This document shows positions 47,254 through 59,816 of a DNA stretch of 64,000 bases, one piece after another; positions within the stretch are counted from its first letter, which is position 1; every line of letters starts with the position of its first letter. The DNA is from Mesorhabditis belari (lineage: Eukaryota > Nematoda > Chromadorea > Rhabditida > Rhabditidae). The notes under the pieces were generated by a model, which was given only the letters and a program-made list of their open reading frames with translations, made no database searches and was not told the origin of the DNA. The stretch lies in assembly GCA_958450365.1 (NCBI GenBank), contig CAUEEP010000731.1:1842501-1906500 (forward strand). Reading direction: 5' to 3'. The translations under genes were made by a program, and so were the position numbers.

Positions 47254-50200
47254 ATTTTGCTGTACTTTTGTTGGCGATTCCGATGAGGCTCCAAGGCATT
47301 TCAGCTAAATTCTCACTTATTAATTCAATTTTAGAAGCATAATTTTAAGTATATATACAGTGGTCCACAAAAGTATTGTCCCACTGCCATCCAAAAGTTT
47401 CTCTCGTACGAAAATCTTGCAAAAAAACTATATTCCCAAAAAGTGTAGGGTTTTTTGCTTACCCATAATACTCTACTTTTCAAGATTATAAGATTTGTCC
47501 GTATACATTGCATAAAAATTAAAGTATAAAACAAAAACAATAAGTTACTTAACAAATAGCTCCACAAAAGTAATGTCCCATTGATGTTTTCCTTGATTAT
47601 TCTTTTTATTTTCGCGTTCGATGAACATTAAATGTATTTTATCTTATTATTTAGATGGCTGGCAAGAAAAATCTTGATACTCCGAAGAAGCTCCGAATCT
47701 TATAATCTTGAAAAGTAGAGTATTATGGGTAAGCAAAAAACCCTACACTTTTTGGGAATATCGTTTTTTTGCAAGATTTTCGTACGAGAGAAACTTTTGG
47801 ATGGCAATGGGACAATACTTTTGTGGACCACTGTATATATCTCCAAATTCCGATATCATACCATGTGCAGCCGAAACGGTGATTTCTCTGCATCTTTTTG
47901 CAAGTTTTCTCTCATTTTTGAGTTGATTTGCGAGGCAAGATCCAAAAGTGCTTGCTGAAAGTCGTTTATCTAATGATCGCTATCAAAAATTGAACACCTG
48001 AACAGGTAACAACACTTTTTCTTCGTAAACATCGATAATTATGTTTTTCGAGATGTTCAATGGCACATTTGGGTCTTCTTGCAGTAAATCACTCTTGATC
48101 GAGTAAAGCTTTTCTTTAAAATCCGTCTTAACTTTTCTGATTCGTGCTCGAGTTAATACCTCGTGTAGATCTGTTTCAAATATGGATAGCTAAAGAATGT
48201 GAGACTATTAAAGAAATGTAATCACTTTTTAGTACCAACCTTGCTCATTCCAAGCTCTGAGTTTTGAAAGCAAACATTAGGCAGTTTCATTTTTTCCACC
48301 AATTCATGGTAACCCCAAGCCTCATAGTTTTTGCCAAGCTGCAAACACTGAGAATTAGTGTCGTTGTTTTTATTTTCCGAAACCTCGGCAAAATCCTCAC
48401 AGGCCGTTTGAGCCAAAGGAACACTGAAAGCAACGAGCCTTTTTCGAAGTCCACTTAGCACCGAATTTCCCAATAGCATCTCGAAATTTTCCTACAAATA
48501 GAATGAATAGTGGTAAGTTAGCAAAAAAACCTCTATCAAAGTATCCTGTGAAGTGATCTCCTTTTCAACTCTTTTTTCTGTTGTTCGTTGAGGTTGAAAC
48601 CTAAAATTTTTGTGCTTCTTTGATTTCTAGAGTTCAGTCTTTCAAAAATACCCCGAAAGAGGTCCTCAACAAACTCGCCGCGTCGAGCAACGAGTTGAAC
48701 TTTTCCGTCGACATGCTCTCTTCTCATCAACGATTTATCTTCTTCTGTGATCACCTAAGAAAGCAAGTCCGTTCACTTGAAAAGCCGATACGCCTAGAAA
48801 ATACGATTCCTAACCTCCAAAGAGCGAGTGTCGCCTTCGTCTTCAGTTCGTTCTTTCTCACTTATCCAAGTAAATCCCTCATCACTCACTTCTCCGTGTC
48901 TTTGTCTGCCCTGCAAAGAGTAACTGCAATTATCAAGTATTGTTCAAATAACCAGGTGCTTTAAGTATTGATCACGTTGTTCGTCAAGGAGCTGCTTGAG
49001 CCGTGCAATGAGGATATCGACTTTCTTGTCTCTCAAAAGCGACTAAAAACATTCCTTAGGACACTCAGATAGAATTGGAAATAAAATCAGCTTTAAAACT
49101 AGGTAAATCTGTTTTTACGAGAAATTGAGCTCGAAAAAGCGTCAAGGCAAGAGAAGAGTTGTGTTTTTGTGTAGATTATTATCGCGTACTGCAAAATTTT
49201 CGACAAATTGTTTGACTTTTTCCTCCACATAGTCCGTGCCATTTCCAGCCAAACGTTCTCGAATCATCTGAAAACGGAAAAAAGGAACTTTTGAAATCAA
49301 AAAAAAAGCCCAACTCTCTTCGCTCCACAATGGATCTTGTCTAAACGTCGCAATTTTGCCTCCATATCATTCCCACAAATCTGAAATACGCAAGTTATTT
49401 ACGAGTCTAACTAGGGAATGTTGTTAACATATCGTGGTTTTTGACTCGGGAAATAGCCTATATGATGCAGTTTTTCACACTGATTCCGAATCTGCAATCA
49501 GTTTTTGCCAGACGCTTCTCTATCGCGAGATATTTGGCATACAAGTTTTTGGGGTCACACGCTCTTTATGAATGCCTTATGTTAGTAAGAAGTATGCCTA
49601 TGTTTGGCTAGAACTTTAAAGTTAAAGTTTAAAGTTCACGTTTAGCAGAGTCAATTCTCTCTAGTTATTGATGTTAACTAACTAATAAACTTTTTTCTCT
49701 TTAATTTACCAAGAGGGAATTACGGAAAGAAAAATTTCATGTTTAACCTGACTCAACTAAGCCGTGAAACTCAACAGTTTTTCTATCCAATAACTATGAT
49801 AATAAGCTATGGTAAAGCTAAATCGAGTCAACTCCTAAAGAAACACCAAAAATGATACATAAAAGAAGTCCCAAGCATTTCTAAGCCTTTTTTAGACTCA
49901 CTTTCTTCATCTCGACGATCATGAATGATTCAGCGGACTTCATTGTCTGTTGAGCCAAATACTCCCGAATAATCTAAATTTTACGAAAATGTCTCATTAC
50001 ACCTTCACCAAGCTAATGGAAGGAAAAAAAGGAAAAGTTCGTCTATAAAAATTACCATCAAGTTCATCGCGGGGTTTTCAGTTAGCTCGGCGGCCTTTGC
50101 AATCACAAGCTAAACTTTTAGATCGTTTTTCGAACACAAAGTCATAAACTTGCCTGAAGCCGGCTATAAAGACTTTTGGACGTTTTCTCGGCCACCATTT

Positions 50201-52697
50201 CAGCATCTTGTTTAATTGATTCAAATAAGGCTTTGATGTGGAACAAAAAACTCCCCATTTTTAGCGTTACTTAAAGGATTTTTAAAGTTATTGCATTATG
50301 AAACTCTGCCGTTGCATCTCTGTTGATTGTTATCGGGAAACTCACTTTGACCGTTGGTATCACCAAATGTGGGATTGGGATCCCCATCGAATGATGGTAG
50401 AGTCTCGATGGATGTCACACCACTGTCCGTCTCTTCTCCATCAGTTTCATCGTGCTTCCCTTGACTCGGTGGTGATACTTTCGCCACTTCATCGATATGA
50501 CTTGCCTCCTGAACCCATTCGGGTGGTTTTGGGAAGTTGTACATCTGTAGCTAGTTGTATTATTTTTAACCCTAGCTTCTCTAAAACCTTAATCTTCTTA
50601 AATCCCTCTTCAATAAACTTAAGCAGTTGTGGGTGGTTTCTTCGAATGCCATCCTGAAAATTGTAGATTCTTTTGCGAATTTTCATTCATAAGGTACCCG
50701 CTTGAAATATTCAGGATCGTGGCCAAGTTTGTGATCGTGATTGAGTTTGTGACCGTGACCGAGCATATCACGACTGACAATGTAGCCAATTTTCTGAGGC
50801 TGTAATTACTTTTATTGTGAAATAAGCCTAATTGTGTCTAACTGCAAGGCTTAGCAAAGGGCTTTGAGTACTTTTCCACCAGAATTGTTCCTGGAATCTA
50901 CCCTCACAAGTCAGCTTTGGGCCAGCCAAACAGGTCAGGCCGGACTGAGCCTGAACCCCGTTCTGGTCAGTCCAAGCCAGGGCCAGGCCATGTCCCTGGC
51001 AGGCACATGGCCTATGGCCCTGCTGACGAACGCTCAGTGACTCTATTAGAACTTAGGGATATATATTATACTGCCCGGTGTAGTATTGTCCGCCTCCATT
51101 ATGTGGTGAGGCACTTCTTCACTTTTGGGGTAGTGAGGAATTGCCCCCTGCAGGAAGAGTAGCCCATGGCCTATGGCTTTTTGGAATAGTCCTGGGCCAG
51201 GCCAATCTAGAGAAACAGTTCAAAAGTTATCAGCTTTCTGTGAGTTTAATTTTAGTTTAGATACGCTATTTGTGGTGTCCTATTTGCCCCTGAAAGCTTT
51301 GGATCTTCGACCATAGAAATTTCCCAAACCTTTTCCTTGTTAGTGACGGCGACCGCTTCAGCTAATGACTTGAGGTTTTCCATGTCAAAGTTTTTTGCAT
51401 TATAAATCTGAAACATCATGTTAGTTTCGTGCAGCTTGTTTATTAAATCTTTATTCTAGATCTTTTCTACTACCAAAATGTCGCAGAACATCGTCATGAA
51501 AGTGATGGTGAAGTTATGCACTTCGGGGGATGCTTCATCGCCTGCAATCCCGGGGGTATCCACCAGTAGAATGGCAAACTAAATTGTCACATTGAAAACA
51601 AACAATTAATCTTAACTTTATTAAAACCAGCAAAAACAATCTCAGTAAACCCAAAGCTTGTTATGGCTTGCGGCTTGAGCTTTGAAACCGCGCGGCTACG
51701 CTGCGACCACCCAAATAAAACAGATATGTACAACAGAACAAAACAAGTAATCTTTCAACGTCTGTTATGAACCTTTTTCTTGCTGTTTCGAGAGTTGATG
51801 ATGAATGGTTCACTCCACATCTCGATGTTTGTTGTGTGAGAATCATCACTGGCTTTGAAGCGAATGCCTTTGTGATCACTGAATGATGTGCAACTTGACT
51901 TGGTCTATCGAGGCCTTATTGAGACTTATTGGTATCAATATCAGACTAATATTAGACTTTTGTGTAAATAATGCAGAGTAGCCGGGGGATTGAGGTCATA
52001 ATGGTTGTAAAAAATCTCTAACCATAATCGTTTCAGTACCAATAAGGTACTGGTGCTGCTATTGTACTTGTACCGACAAGTATTGCCAATAATTTTTGAT
52101 AAGCTCTATGTGCAACGGAAAATTGGGAAGATTCTTTTTTTCTTTCGAAAGTAATAGCCAATCACCTCACCTTAGTCTAGTCTTTGGATCGTCGAGAGCC
52201 TTTTCATTCTTGGACAACTTTCGAATCATTTCGAGTAAAAGACTTTTCCCCGTCCTTCTTTTACCACAAACGCCAATAATGGCCACCTGAAAAGCAAAAA
52301 GCGATAAAAGAATCTCAAATGAGCAGAGATTACTGGCTTTTTTCCAACTTTTTTGAGTATTGAGGCGAAATTCTCTTCATCGATAATTGGGCTGATTTTC
52401 TTGAGCTCTTCTTCTTTTTCCATATCCATTTCATTATCTTCTTTTTCCATGTCAATTTCATTATCTTCGAATCTTACCAACTAAAGAGTTTTGGTGTTCA
52501 GTCTCTTAGATAGTTGTTAAGTAACAATTGTAAAAAGAAATTTCTCTTAATTTTCTTATCAATAATATATTAAACATCAAATGGTTGTGCTGTATACCGG
52601 CATCATTTGAGGTCGAAATCGAAACAGCTGATTGAGAATTACCATTTTCTTGACGACGTTCAGCACTAGAAGACATTAGAGTGTCGAGAAGGAACAT
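47254..52697 (-). CDS. GBP/atlastin-like large GTPase (dynamin superfamily)
   Basis: A membrane-remodelling GTPase by family. Exons: 52676-52598 (uncertain), 52480-52334, 52286-52171, 51878-51773, 51578-51474, 51407-51330, 50793-50698, 50653-50588, 50544-50346, 50206-50154, 50109-50056, 49973-49902, 49380-49315, 49267-49190, 49042-48953, 48910-48815, 48754-48600, 48491-48240, 48189-47998, 47954-47862, 47304-47254. G1 is VAIIGVCGKRRTGKSLLL, the switch region HTTNIEMWSEPFII (compare TTGI.MWSEP), G3 LLVDTPGIAGDE, and a G4-like IGYIVSRDM (xRD type). IKMYNFPKPPEWV stands where relatives have a Pro-rich LPHPG loop. The C-terminal part is long, charged and helical, as in GBPs. The start is ambiguous (52697, 52676, or 52450 in the next exon), because exon 1 does not join in frame. 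Exon 50206-50154 appears to end with a GC donor. A one-base phase conflict lies near 48600. Confidence 0.7.
47358..47833. mobile_element. Tc1-like non-autonomous element with TA target site
   Basis: TIRs begin CAGTGGTCCACAAAAGTATT and are flanked by TA on both sides. Arms of about 135 bp are inverted (CCAAAAGTTTCTCTCGTACG, AAAAAGTGTAGGGTTTTTTG). Inside, an ATG at 47655 opens 15 codons resembling a transposase N-terminus (MAGKKNLDTPKKLRIL) and then stops, so the rest of the transposase is deleted. It sits in an intron of the GTPase gene. Confidence 0.85.
50925..51235. repeat. GC-rich insertion in a GTPase intron
   Basis: A clearly GC-richer block (GGGCCAGCCAAACAGGTCAG, CCAGGGCCAGGCCATGTCCC, GCCCATGGCCTATGGC) in an AT-rich intron. 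Repeated GGCC/CCATGGCC words suggest an inserted element. No coding assignment. Confidence 0.45.
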
Positions 52698-52731
52698 TTC
52701 GGATTAGAACACAGAAAAGAAAGGGATAAAT

Positions 52732-52775
52732 CCTTAAAAATTGGAAAAAGACACAAATAAACAAAGCAGTTTATT
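52732..52775 (-). promoter_or_regulatory. Intercistronic poly(A) signal and trans-splice acceptor candidate
   Basis: On the minus strand AATAAA (52775-52770) follows the APOL-like stop (TAG, 52814-52812) by about 36 bases. TTTTTCCAATTTTTAAG then ends at 52733, about 35 bases before the first ATG at 52697. The 80-base stop-to-acceptor spacing is typical of nematode operons. Confidence 0.55.
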
Positions 52776-52811
52776 TGGGCCATAAACAGAAATGGAACAA
52801 AAGCTAGGTAT

Positions 52812-55060
52812 CTAGAAAAGATCCAATGAATCGGATATTTGAAGGTCCATAACGGTGTTTAGTTCCCCGGTCGTTACAAAGGAATCGTACAAGTAGACCA
52901 CTTTCCGTCTTTTCACGTCCCTTTCAACCCATTCAATCAGATGATCGACTTGTTTTGTGTACTGGAAAGGAATAGTAATTTTATAGAGAGTAATTTCAGC
53001 GTACATTTTGTAATTCGTTTGCTTTTCGACTCGTGTCCTTCTTGTAGAGATCCTTGATGTTTAAGCCGAGAAAGAGCGCATCGCAAGCTGCTGAAAAATT
53101 TGGAGAGCAATTCTCTGGACAATAGTTGATGCAATGCAAAACTGCTCCCGGAGCTGGGCCCAGGGTCCGAAACTTGTAACTTTTAGCAAAAATCGCATAT
53201 CATTTAATAGATGAAAATCAGGTCCAGTGCCATTGACTTGTGACCGGAGTTTTCTTGACGGAATCGTGTACTTTAGACCTCAGCCAATATAATGCGGGGT
53301 AAACCATACAAATTTTAGAAAAATTTTTTAGAAAACACAAAAAAATCAAAAATGGCCTTGATTTTTGGCATGAATTGAGAGAATTTTGGGTAATTTTCCG
53401 GTCCTTATCTTTTGGGTTTTGGGGAACTGTCCAAAAACACGATTTTTTTTGCACTAATTAGGCTAAGGCCTATCTAGTAAAGCACTTTTGAGCAAAATAC
53501 ATTTCTTTTCTTGTTTACTTTTTGACAAATCGTCTAGAGGGAGAAGAAAAAAATAGAAGGCCCGGCGATTAAAGGCTACTAAAAACGTAAATTTATAAGT
53601 TTCCTTCTCTAATGTAGCTTTTCTGGATAACTTGAGGGTCTAGATTCCGAATTTCAATATCTCAGAGTTCCTGGATGCAATCCGAGCGAGTTAGACGAAC
53701 GCTTTTACTCGGGTTTTGATTATCGGACCCTATCCCCTTCTGGCACATCTCCAGTGCAGATATACCGACCCTTGGCTCGTAAATACAATTGAAAAATGTT
53801 GGAAATTAAGCATACAATTACAAAATGTCACCTCCGATGCCTGGCAAAATGGCCGCAGCAGTCATTCGAAAAGAGGGAATCTAAAAAATCTTTTGACCCT
53901 TAATCCCACCATTTTTACCGTTCTCGCAGCCATAACAGCTGCGGCGACTCCCGCATTTGGGATCGGGTTAAGAACACGAAAAAATCCGCTCAAGATTCGC
54001 TGGCTTAATGCTCTAAAAACAAAACCCACCTATGCATACAATGTTGTGCTTCTTTTCTTTTTGCCCACCTGTTGACATAAATTTTTAACTCATTCTCTTC
54101 ATCTTGTCGCATACTGTTTACTGCTCTTTCGTAGGCATTAAGGATCCGGATCGGTTTTTTGAAAGACTCGGCAATCTCGTCACTCAATCGACGCTAATAA
54201 TTCTGGTTACGTCCACTACCAATATCTTGCAAATCATTAAGACTACTCGTAGCTTAAACTTATCTTGCAATCAATGTATATGTCAATCAATGTTTCAATG
54301 TATATGAGTTGCTATGAAGATTTTTTGCTAGCCGTTTTTCTATTTCGCTAGTCAAGTTGCTATCATGGCAATTTGCTATAAACAGTTAAATGCAAATTGC
54401 TTGTGTACTTGTGTAGAATCCGGGGGAACGAAATTTAGTCAATTCTCTTTAGGCTTAGGCTTAAACTTTCGACAAGTTCCTTATTAACTTGTTGCAGAAG
54501 CTTGCATTTAAAATTTGCCTAAAATTTGCATCCAAGTGTCATACCAAATCGGCTAGCTGAGTTGCTTGCTATGATAGCAACTCGGCTACGGCATATACAA
54601 GGCACTTTGGTTACTGCAACTAACCGCATCTTGTATGTTCCCCGTTATATGAAAGCCAGCCGCCACTGATCCACTACCAACCGCACTCGCTCCAAGAGCA
54701 AAAGCAACTGCAAATTTTGGATCAGTCAGCAGCATTTTCTGAAAAAAAACCTTGCCACGAAACCCAAGAAACTCACCAATTATTGTAGCTCCACCCGTGG
54801 CAGGCGCAACCAGCACGCAAATCGCCGATGTGGCTCCAAAGAGAAAAGACGTTAAGTTGGCTGCAGCCTCACGAAAAACCATTGGTCTCGACTTTTCTTT
54901 TAGCTTAAGAAACGATGATGAGCAGCTAAGTAGGTGCAAGAGAACACACCTCCGTTTCCAAAATTTCTCTTTTCTTGTTTGACTCGGTCATTTCATTTTT
55001 TAAGGTGATCATCAAGCGATCATATGTTTTGGCTTGCATGTTGTATTTTGGCGTCTCCAT
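52812..55060 (-). CDS. Apolipoprotein L-like membrane protein (294 aa)
   Basis: Seven exons join in frame: 55060-54950, 54903-54625, 54193-54069, 54003-53919, 53880-53832, 53090-53005, 52961-52812. The ATG lies four bases after a TTGCAG acceptor-like site, suggesting trans-splicing. The layout is an N-terminal amphipathic region (METPKYNMQAKTYDRL...), a long Gly/Ala-rich hydrophobic block in residues 55-130 (FLFGATSAICVLVAPATGG, VAFALGASAVGSGSVAAGF), a charged helical stretch, a second Gly/Ala-rich block (LNPIPNAGVAAAVMAA, ILPGIGAACDALFLGL), then NIKDLYKKDTSRKANELQ and helix to the end. This order matches APOL-domain proteins, which insert into membranes, with a typical length near 300 aa. 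There is no signal peptide. It stands first in a probable operon with the GTPase. Assignment is by architecture and motif resemblance. Confidence 0.6.
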
Positions 55061-55555
55061 CAATCTGCAATTAGGTATTCGATTGGATTTGGAAGGATTT
55101 ATTTCCGAAATAGTAAAAAACTGAACAGAATGCCCATTTGAAAAACGAAAAATCTATTTTTGAAACCCTTTGGTAAAAACAGCTTTTCAGGGTTTGTCAT
55201 TTGAGTGAAAAACTTTGAAAAAGCCCATGCAACGATTTGTGATGTATCCAGTTAAATTGAGTTATTGTCTTAAGCTTTGGATTGCGAAAAAAGGGTGAAA
55301 TTTATCTTAAAATTTGATCGCAAGTTCGGTGCCTTTACCCAAAAATAAAAAGCTAAAGTTCTCTTGCGATAAGGCAGAAAAAGGCGGTTTATCTTTTCTC
55401 ATGCTCTGTTTTCCCTCAGCCGGCACTTTCACTAATCATAAATACCTCGACATTTTCTGGAGAAATTCAATGACTATGTAGGTCTTTCAAAAAAATTGTA
55501 TGTTGAAACAAAAAAAGCCTGAAATATTTTGGGAAGAACCTACAAAATTTTTTAT

Positions 55556-55563
55556 TTTTTTTT

Positions 55564-55613
<50 letters not shown>

Positions 55614-55688
55614 TTTAAATATATTTTTTTTAAAAAAAATTTTTTTTTGTTTTTTTTTTTTTTTTTTTTTGGGAAAAAAGGGGGGAAA

Positions 55689-55731
<43 letters not shown>

Positions 55732-55858
55732 TTTTTTTTTTTTTTTTTTTTTTTTGGGGGGGGGTAAAATTTTTTTTTTTTAAAGGTTTTTTTTATTTTT
55801 GGGAGGGGGGGGGGGGGGGTGGGTTGGGGGGGGGGGGGGGGTGGGGGGGGGGTTGGGG

Positions 55859-55898
<40 letters not shown>

Positions 55899-56033
55899 TG
55901 GTTTTTTATAAATTTTAAAAATAAAAAAAAAAAAAAAAAAATTAAAAAAAAAAAAAATGGAAATGGAAATGGGGGGGTTGGGTTAGTTTTAAAAAAGGAA
56001 AAAAAATTATTAAATTTTTTTTAAATTTAAAAA

Positions 56034-56076
<43 letters not shown>

Positions 56077-56364
56077 TGGGATTTGTGGAAAAAATAAAAT
56101 TAAAAATAAGTGTTTTTTGTTTAAGGTAATTGGTTTTGTGTTTTTTTGGTTTTTTTTTTTTTTTTTTTTTTTGGTGGTGTTTTGGTGGGTTTTTGTGTTT
56201 TTTTGGGGGGGTTATTTTTTTTTTTTTGTTGGTTTAAATTTTTGGTTTAAATTTATTTTTGGTTTGTTTTGGGGGGGGGGGGGGGGGGGGATGGTGGGGG
56301 GAAAAATAATAAAAAAAAAAATTAAAAAAAAAAAATTTTGTGTTTTGTTTTTTTTTTTTTTTTT

Positions 56365-56434
<70 letters not shown>

Positions 56435-56600
56435 GGGGGGGGGTTTTTGGGGGGGGGGGGAAGGGTTTTGAGGGGGGGGGTTTTGATTTTTTAAAAAGAT
56501 TAAAGGGTTTTTGTGGGGGGTGGGGGGGGGGGGTTTGGGAAGGGGGGGGGGTGAATGGAGGGAAATAAGGGGGGGGGTTGGAATTTAAGATTTTTTTTTT
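55556..56600. other. Implausible T/G/A homopolymer block, likely assembly artefact
   Basis: Over 1 kb almost entirely of T, G and A runs (up to about 70 T, 10-20 G) with virtually no C. Normal sequence resumes at once on both sides. Open frames here (poly-Phe/Gly) are meaningless. Confidence 0.8.
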
Positions 56601-57860
56601 TTATTTTTAATAATAGATCACAAGCTTATCTTACGGTTGTAAGCAAAAAGAGCCAGAAGACCAATCAAAATAATCCCATCTATCCACAATCCTAACTAGC
56701 TATTGAAATTGTTTTTAGAAAGGGCAAGAGATAGAAAAAAGACCCAAGAATAAGAAGATTTAAGAAAATTTCTACAACCATCGGCATAGGTCATCCAACA
56801 TCCAACTGGCCCATGCCAGGAAGCCTCGTATTGGATTATGGCACGAAGTTGCCCCTTGGGGCAACCGAGCCTAGGTTATTAAACCGAAAGCTCTTAGCCG
56901 ACTATAATTATCCTATGGGTAGGGTTATAGTCCTTTGATCGACCAAAACACACCTTCGGATTGTGTTGTGGTCCTTTGTTTTTCGAATATAATTTCAACT
57001 TCACTACTAAATTGGTTCTCAATGTACTAAAACTTTTTTTTTTACTATAAAGCTTTGAGCGTTCGTAAGTCCAGATGTAATAATGTTACTGTAGCTTGAC
57101 GATAAAAGATAATATACCGTACTCGAAGCAACAAATAATCGTAACTTGCATTTATGATGGGATGAAAAACAAAGTAAGGTAAAAATCTCATACTTTGGTT
57201 TTATGAGAAATGCTAGTTTGGCTGAAAAAAACGGTCTTATCTGTGTAAGTGACTTTTTTCGGACTTTCACACTCCAACAGTGGGAAATCGAAGATAAAAT
57301 TTCTGAAGACACAAAATTTCTCCAATTCGGACTTTGCATGAGTTTGAACGAATAAATGTGTCACAGAACAGAGAAAAGAGCCTTCTTTTCTTCTTTGGGA
57401 GGGGGGTCACCGTTGTATTTGTAACAGGTAGAAAAGACAGCATTTGCAAAGGCAGAATTTTCTAAACACAGGTTAGACCCAAGAAACCGACTCCTTGCGA
57501 TATCCAGCAAATAAGAGTATTTCTGATTCTGATTTTCGTGTGTAATTATGGGAAATAAAATCCACTTTTATCAAAAGAAAATCAAATCAGGAAGCGTTTG
57601 ATGGAAATTTTGGAAATTTTTGCGAAAAAGCGCGAAGAGACTTTCTTTTTACATCCTCTGAAAGCTCTGGAGTCGCTGAAAAAATCCGTTTGATCTGTGT
57701 CACTGCTTCACCGAAAATAAGGAATGGATTAATGACAAAATGAAACAACAGACAGCTTTCCCCAACTTCAATTTTCAATTCAATTTTTATGCATCCCCTC
57801 TACGGGTAGGCGTTCAAAAATTTTTTCAAGACACTTTTGTAAGGTCCTGGCCTCTCACAA
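56601..57860. other. No gene recognised
   Basis: Ordinary AT-rich sequence. A 106-codon minus frame (57019-57339) and overlapping shorter ones show no motif. A somewhat conserved-looking patch at 56790-56960 (CCTTGGGGCAACCGAGCCTA) was not identified. Confidence 0.5.
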
Positions 57861-57867
57861 CTCCTCC

Positions 57868-57950
57868 CCTCACAACTCCCCTAATATATATTATATTAGA
57901 ATATATATTATAATATATTATATATCTTATAAGGGAGTTGTAAGGGAAGG
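57868..57950. repeat. AT palindrome flanked by CTCCCTT arms
   Basis: CCCCTCACAACTCCCCTAAT then alternating AT and CTTATAAGGGAGTTGTAAGG form a stem-loop. Confidence 0.7.
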
Positions 57951-58002
57951 AGCTTAGTCTCCAAAATATACTGCCGAAACTCCTCCCTGGTAAATAAATT
58001 TT

Positions 58003-58740
58003 ATTAAAGGGGGGGTATTAATCGCGGCCGGGTGAAGATAAAAATTTTTTACGGCAACCACCTGTTTTTTTATTTTAATATCGCTGATTTTATTATAAAA
58101 AGAATAAAAATCACCCGGCTAGAGTGATTTGATGGGTTTACAAATTTTTGGAGATGCTGCAAGGCTTGGAGGAAAACAAGATCGTCACTCATCAGACACC
58201 TCAGCTAAAAGGCACCTATTTGAGAAAACTAAAACCATAAGCGACCACAAATGAAAAAAGATCTAATTGTGTCAATCAAAGCGCTGAAGACGTCCTACGA
58301 TGGAGGAGATCCAGTCACTTTTGGTGAAGATGCGCTGGAAATTGATAAGATAGGAAGCCGATTTGTACTGCTGTACTTGAGCCGAACTGCTGTACTTGAG
58401 CGAAGATGAAAGTGAGCAAGAGGAAGAATTATAGATTAACAATTTATTTTTATTACTTTTTGTGCTTTTTATTTTGTTTTTAAATTTATCTGCAACTAAA
58501 ACTCAATCGATCTAGACTGTGCTGAGGTGTCTGATGAGTGACGATCTTGTTTTCCTCCAAGCCTTGCAGCATCTCCAAAAATTTGTAAACCCATCAAATC
58601 ACTCTAGCCGGGTGATTTTTATTCTTTTTATAATAAAATCAGCGATATTAAAACAAAAAAACAGGTGGTTGCCGTAAAAAAAATTTTTATCGTCACCCGG
58701 CCGCGATTAATACCCCCCCCCCCTTTAATTGAATGCTAAT
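58003..58740. mobile_element. Foldback DNA transposon remnant with about 200-bp TIRs
   Basis: The left end TTAAAGGGGGGGTATTAATC is the inverse of the right GATTAATACCCC...TTTAA. Arms share CGCGGCCGGGTGA, GGCAACCACCTGTTTTTTT, AAGAATAAAAATCACCCGG, and continue to AGTGACGATCTTGTTTTCCT / CAGACACCTCAGC. Both tips carry TTAA. The interior (58250-58440) has a decayed frame (KKDLIVSIKALKTSYDGG, SEDESEQEEEL stop). Confidence 0.8.
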
Positions 58741-59816
58741 TATTTGTTTTCTTGTCGAAAATGATTATATTAAAGGTAAGTATTGATATTTACCTGAGTA
58801 AAATTAATTAGTTAGCTAGGCGGGCATATAAAAGAAAGGTTTTGAGAAAAAAATTTAATTTTTCTCTATGTGCTTACCCCTTTATGTTGGTACAGGCCCA
58901 TTTTTGTTAGACTTGTTCAGCCGTAGCTTTATTTTTTTTACATATCATATGGATGAGTTCTACCTTTTAATCTGTTGTCTCCAAGTTTTAAAAAGAGTAA
59001 GGTGCACATGTCAATCGCCCCATAACCATGTTCTATTGATTGTTCTTCGTTTTAGTTGCCTTCCTAAGCACTTGTTTATAGTTTTTTTATGATTGAAAAG
59101 TTTGCGAAGAAATGTCTCAAGTTGCTGAAGATGTCGACTCAACAACAGAGGAGCCAGAGGCTTCCGACCGACGATCGAGAGATTGGACCGCAACCAAAGA
59201 AGGAATGCAGGTCTTCTAAAGTTTTGCTCTTCTTGGTTCTTTAGTTTTATTAGAAATCTTTTAGTCTTAGCTTAGTCTTAGCTTTGTGGTTAACGTTATT
59301 TTGGCTGGAAGATAAGAGGAGAATCCTCTGGCTTTTCAAAAAAACTTTTAAGGAAACTGAGTAGCAGCAGAATAGAGCTCAAAAAGCTTCCTACCAGAGA
59401 CAAAAATAAAAATAAACGATCTGGAATTAGAATCCAAGTATTTCAGTTATGTAAATGCGTTAACATAGTAAATTTTGGATGCGCGTACCTGAAGGAAAAG
59501 TATGCTATGGCGTTCTTATCGAGCTGAAACGAAATTTTTGATGAAAATGTGCTTTTGTATGCAATTAATTATTTAATTCATATGTTGTCCAATAAATTTG
59601 TAAAATATCTTTGGTTTTCTTGTAAACCGTCGGTCTCAGTACCTTATTGATATCATTTCGTGAATTAAGGTATCTGATTTATTTAGACTTCGCAGCATGC
59701 ACGTCACACTTCGTTTACTTTCAGAAATGCCACCTTTTAAAAAAGATTTAAGTGACCTTGTTTAGATTTTTGGCGGTAACTGCTTGGTACAAGGCGTCGT
59801 TTTTTTTATTTTATTA

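Noticed and set aside
50296..50657. Plus-strand frame of 119 codons
   Set aside because: Antisense to GTPase exons 50653-50588 and 50544-50346, which keep phase with their neighbours.
50917..51162. Gly/Pro-rich plus-strand frame
   Set aside because: It comes from the GC-rich inserted repeat; no coding evidence.
55647..56568. Poly-Phe/Gly open frames
   Set aside because: They lie in the homopolymer block that is probably not real sequence.
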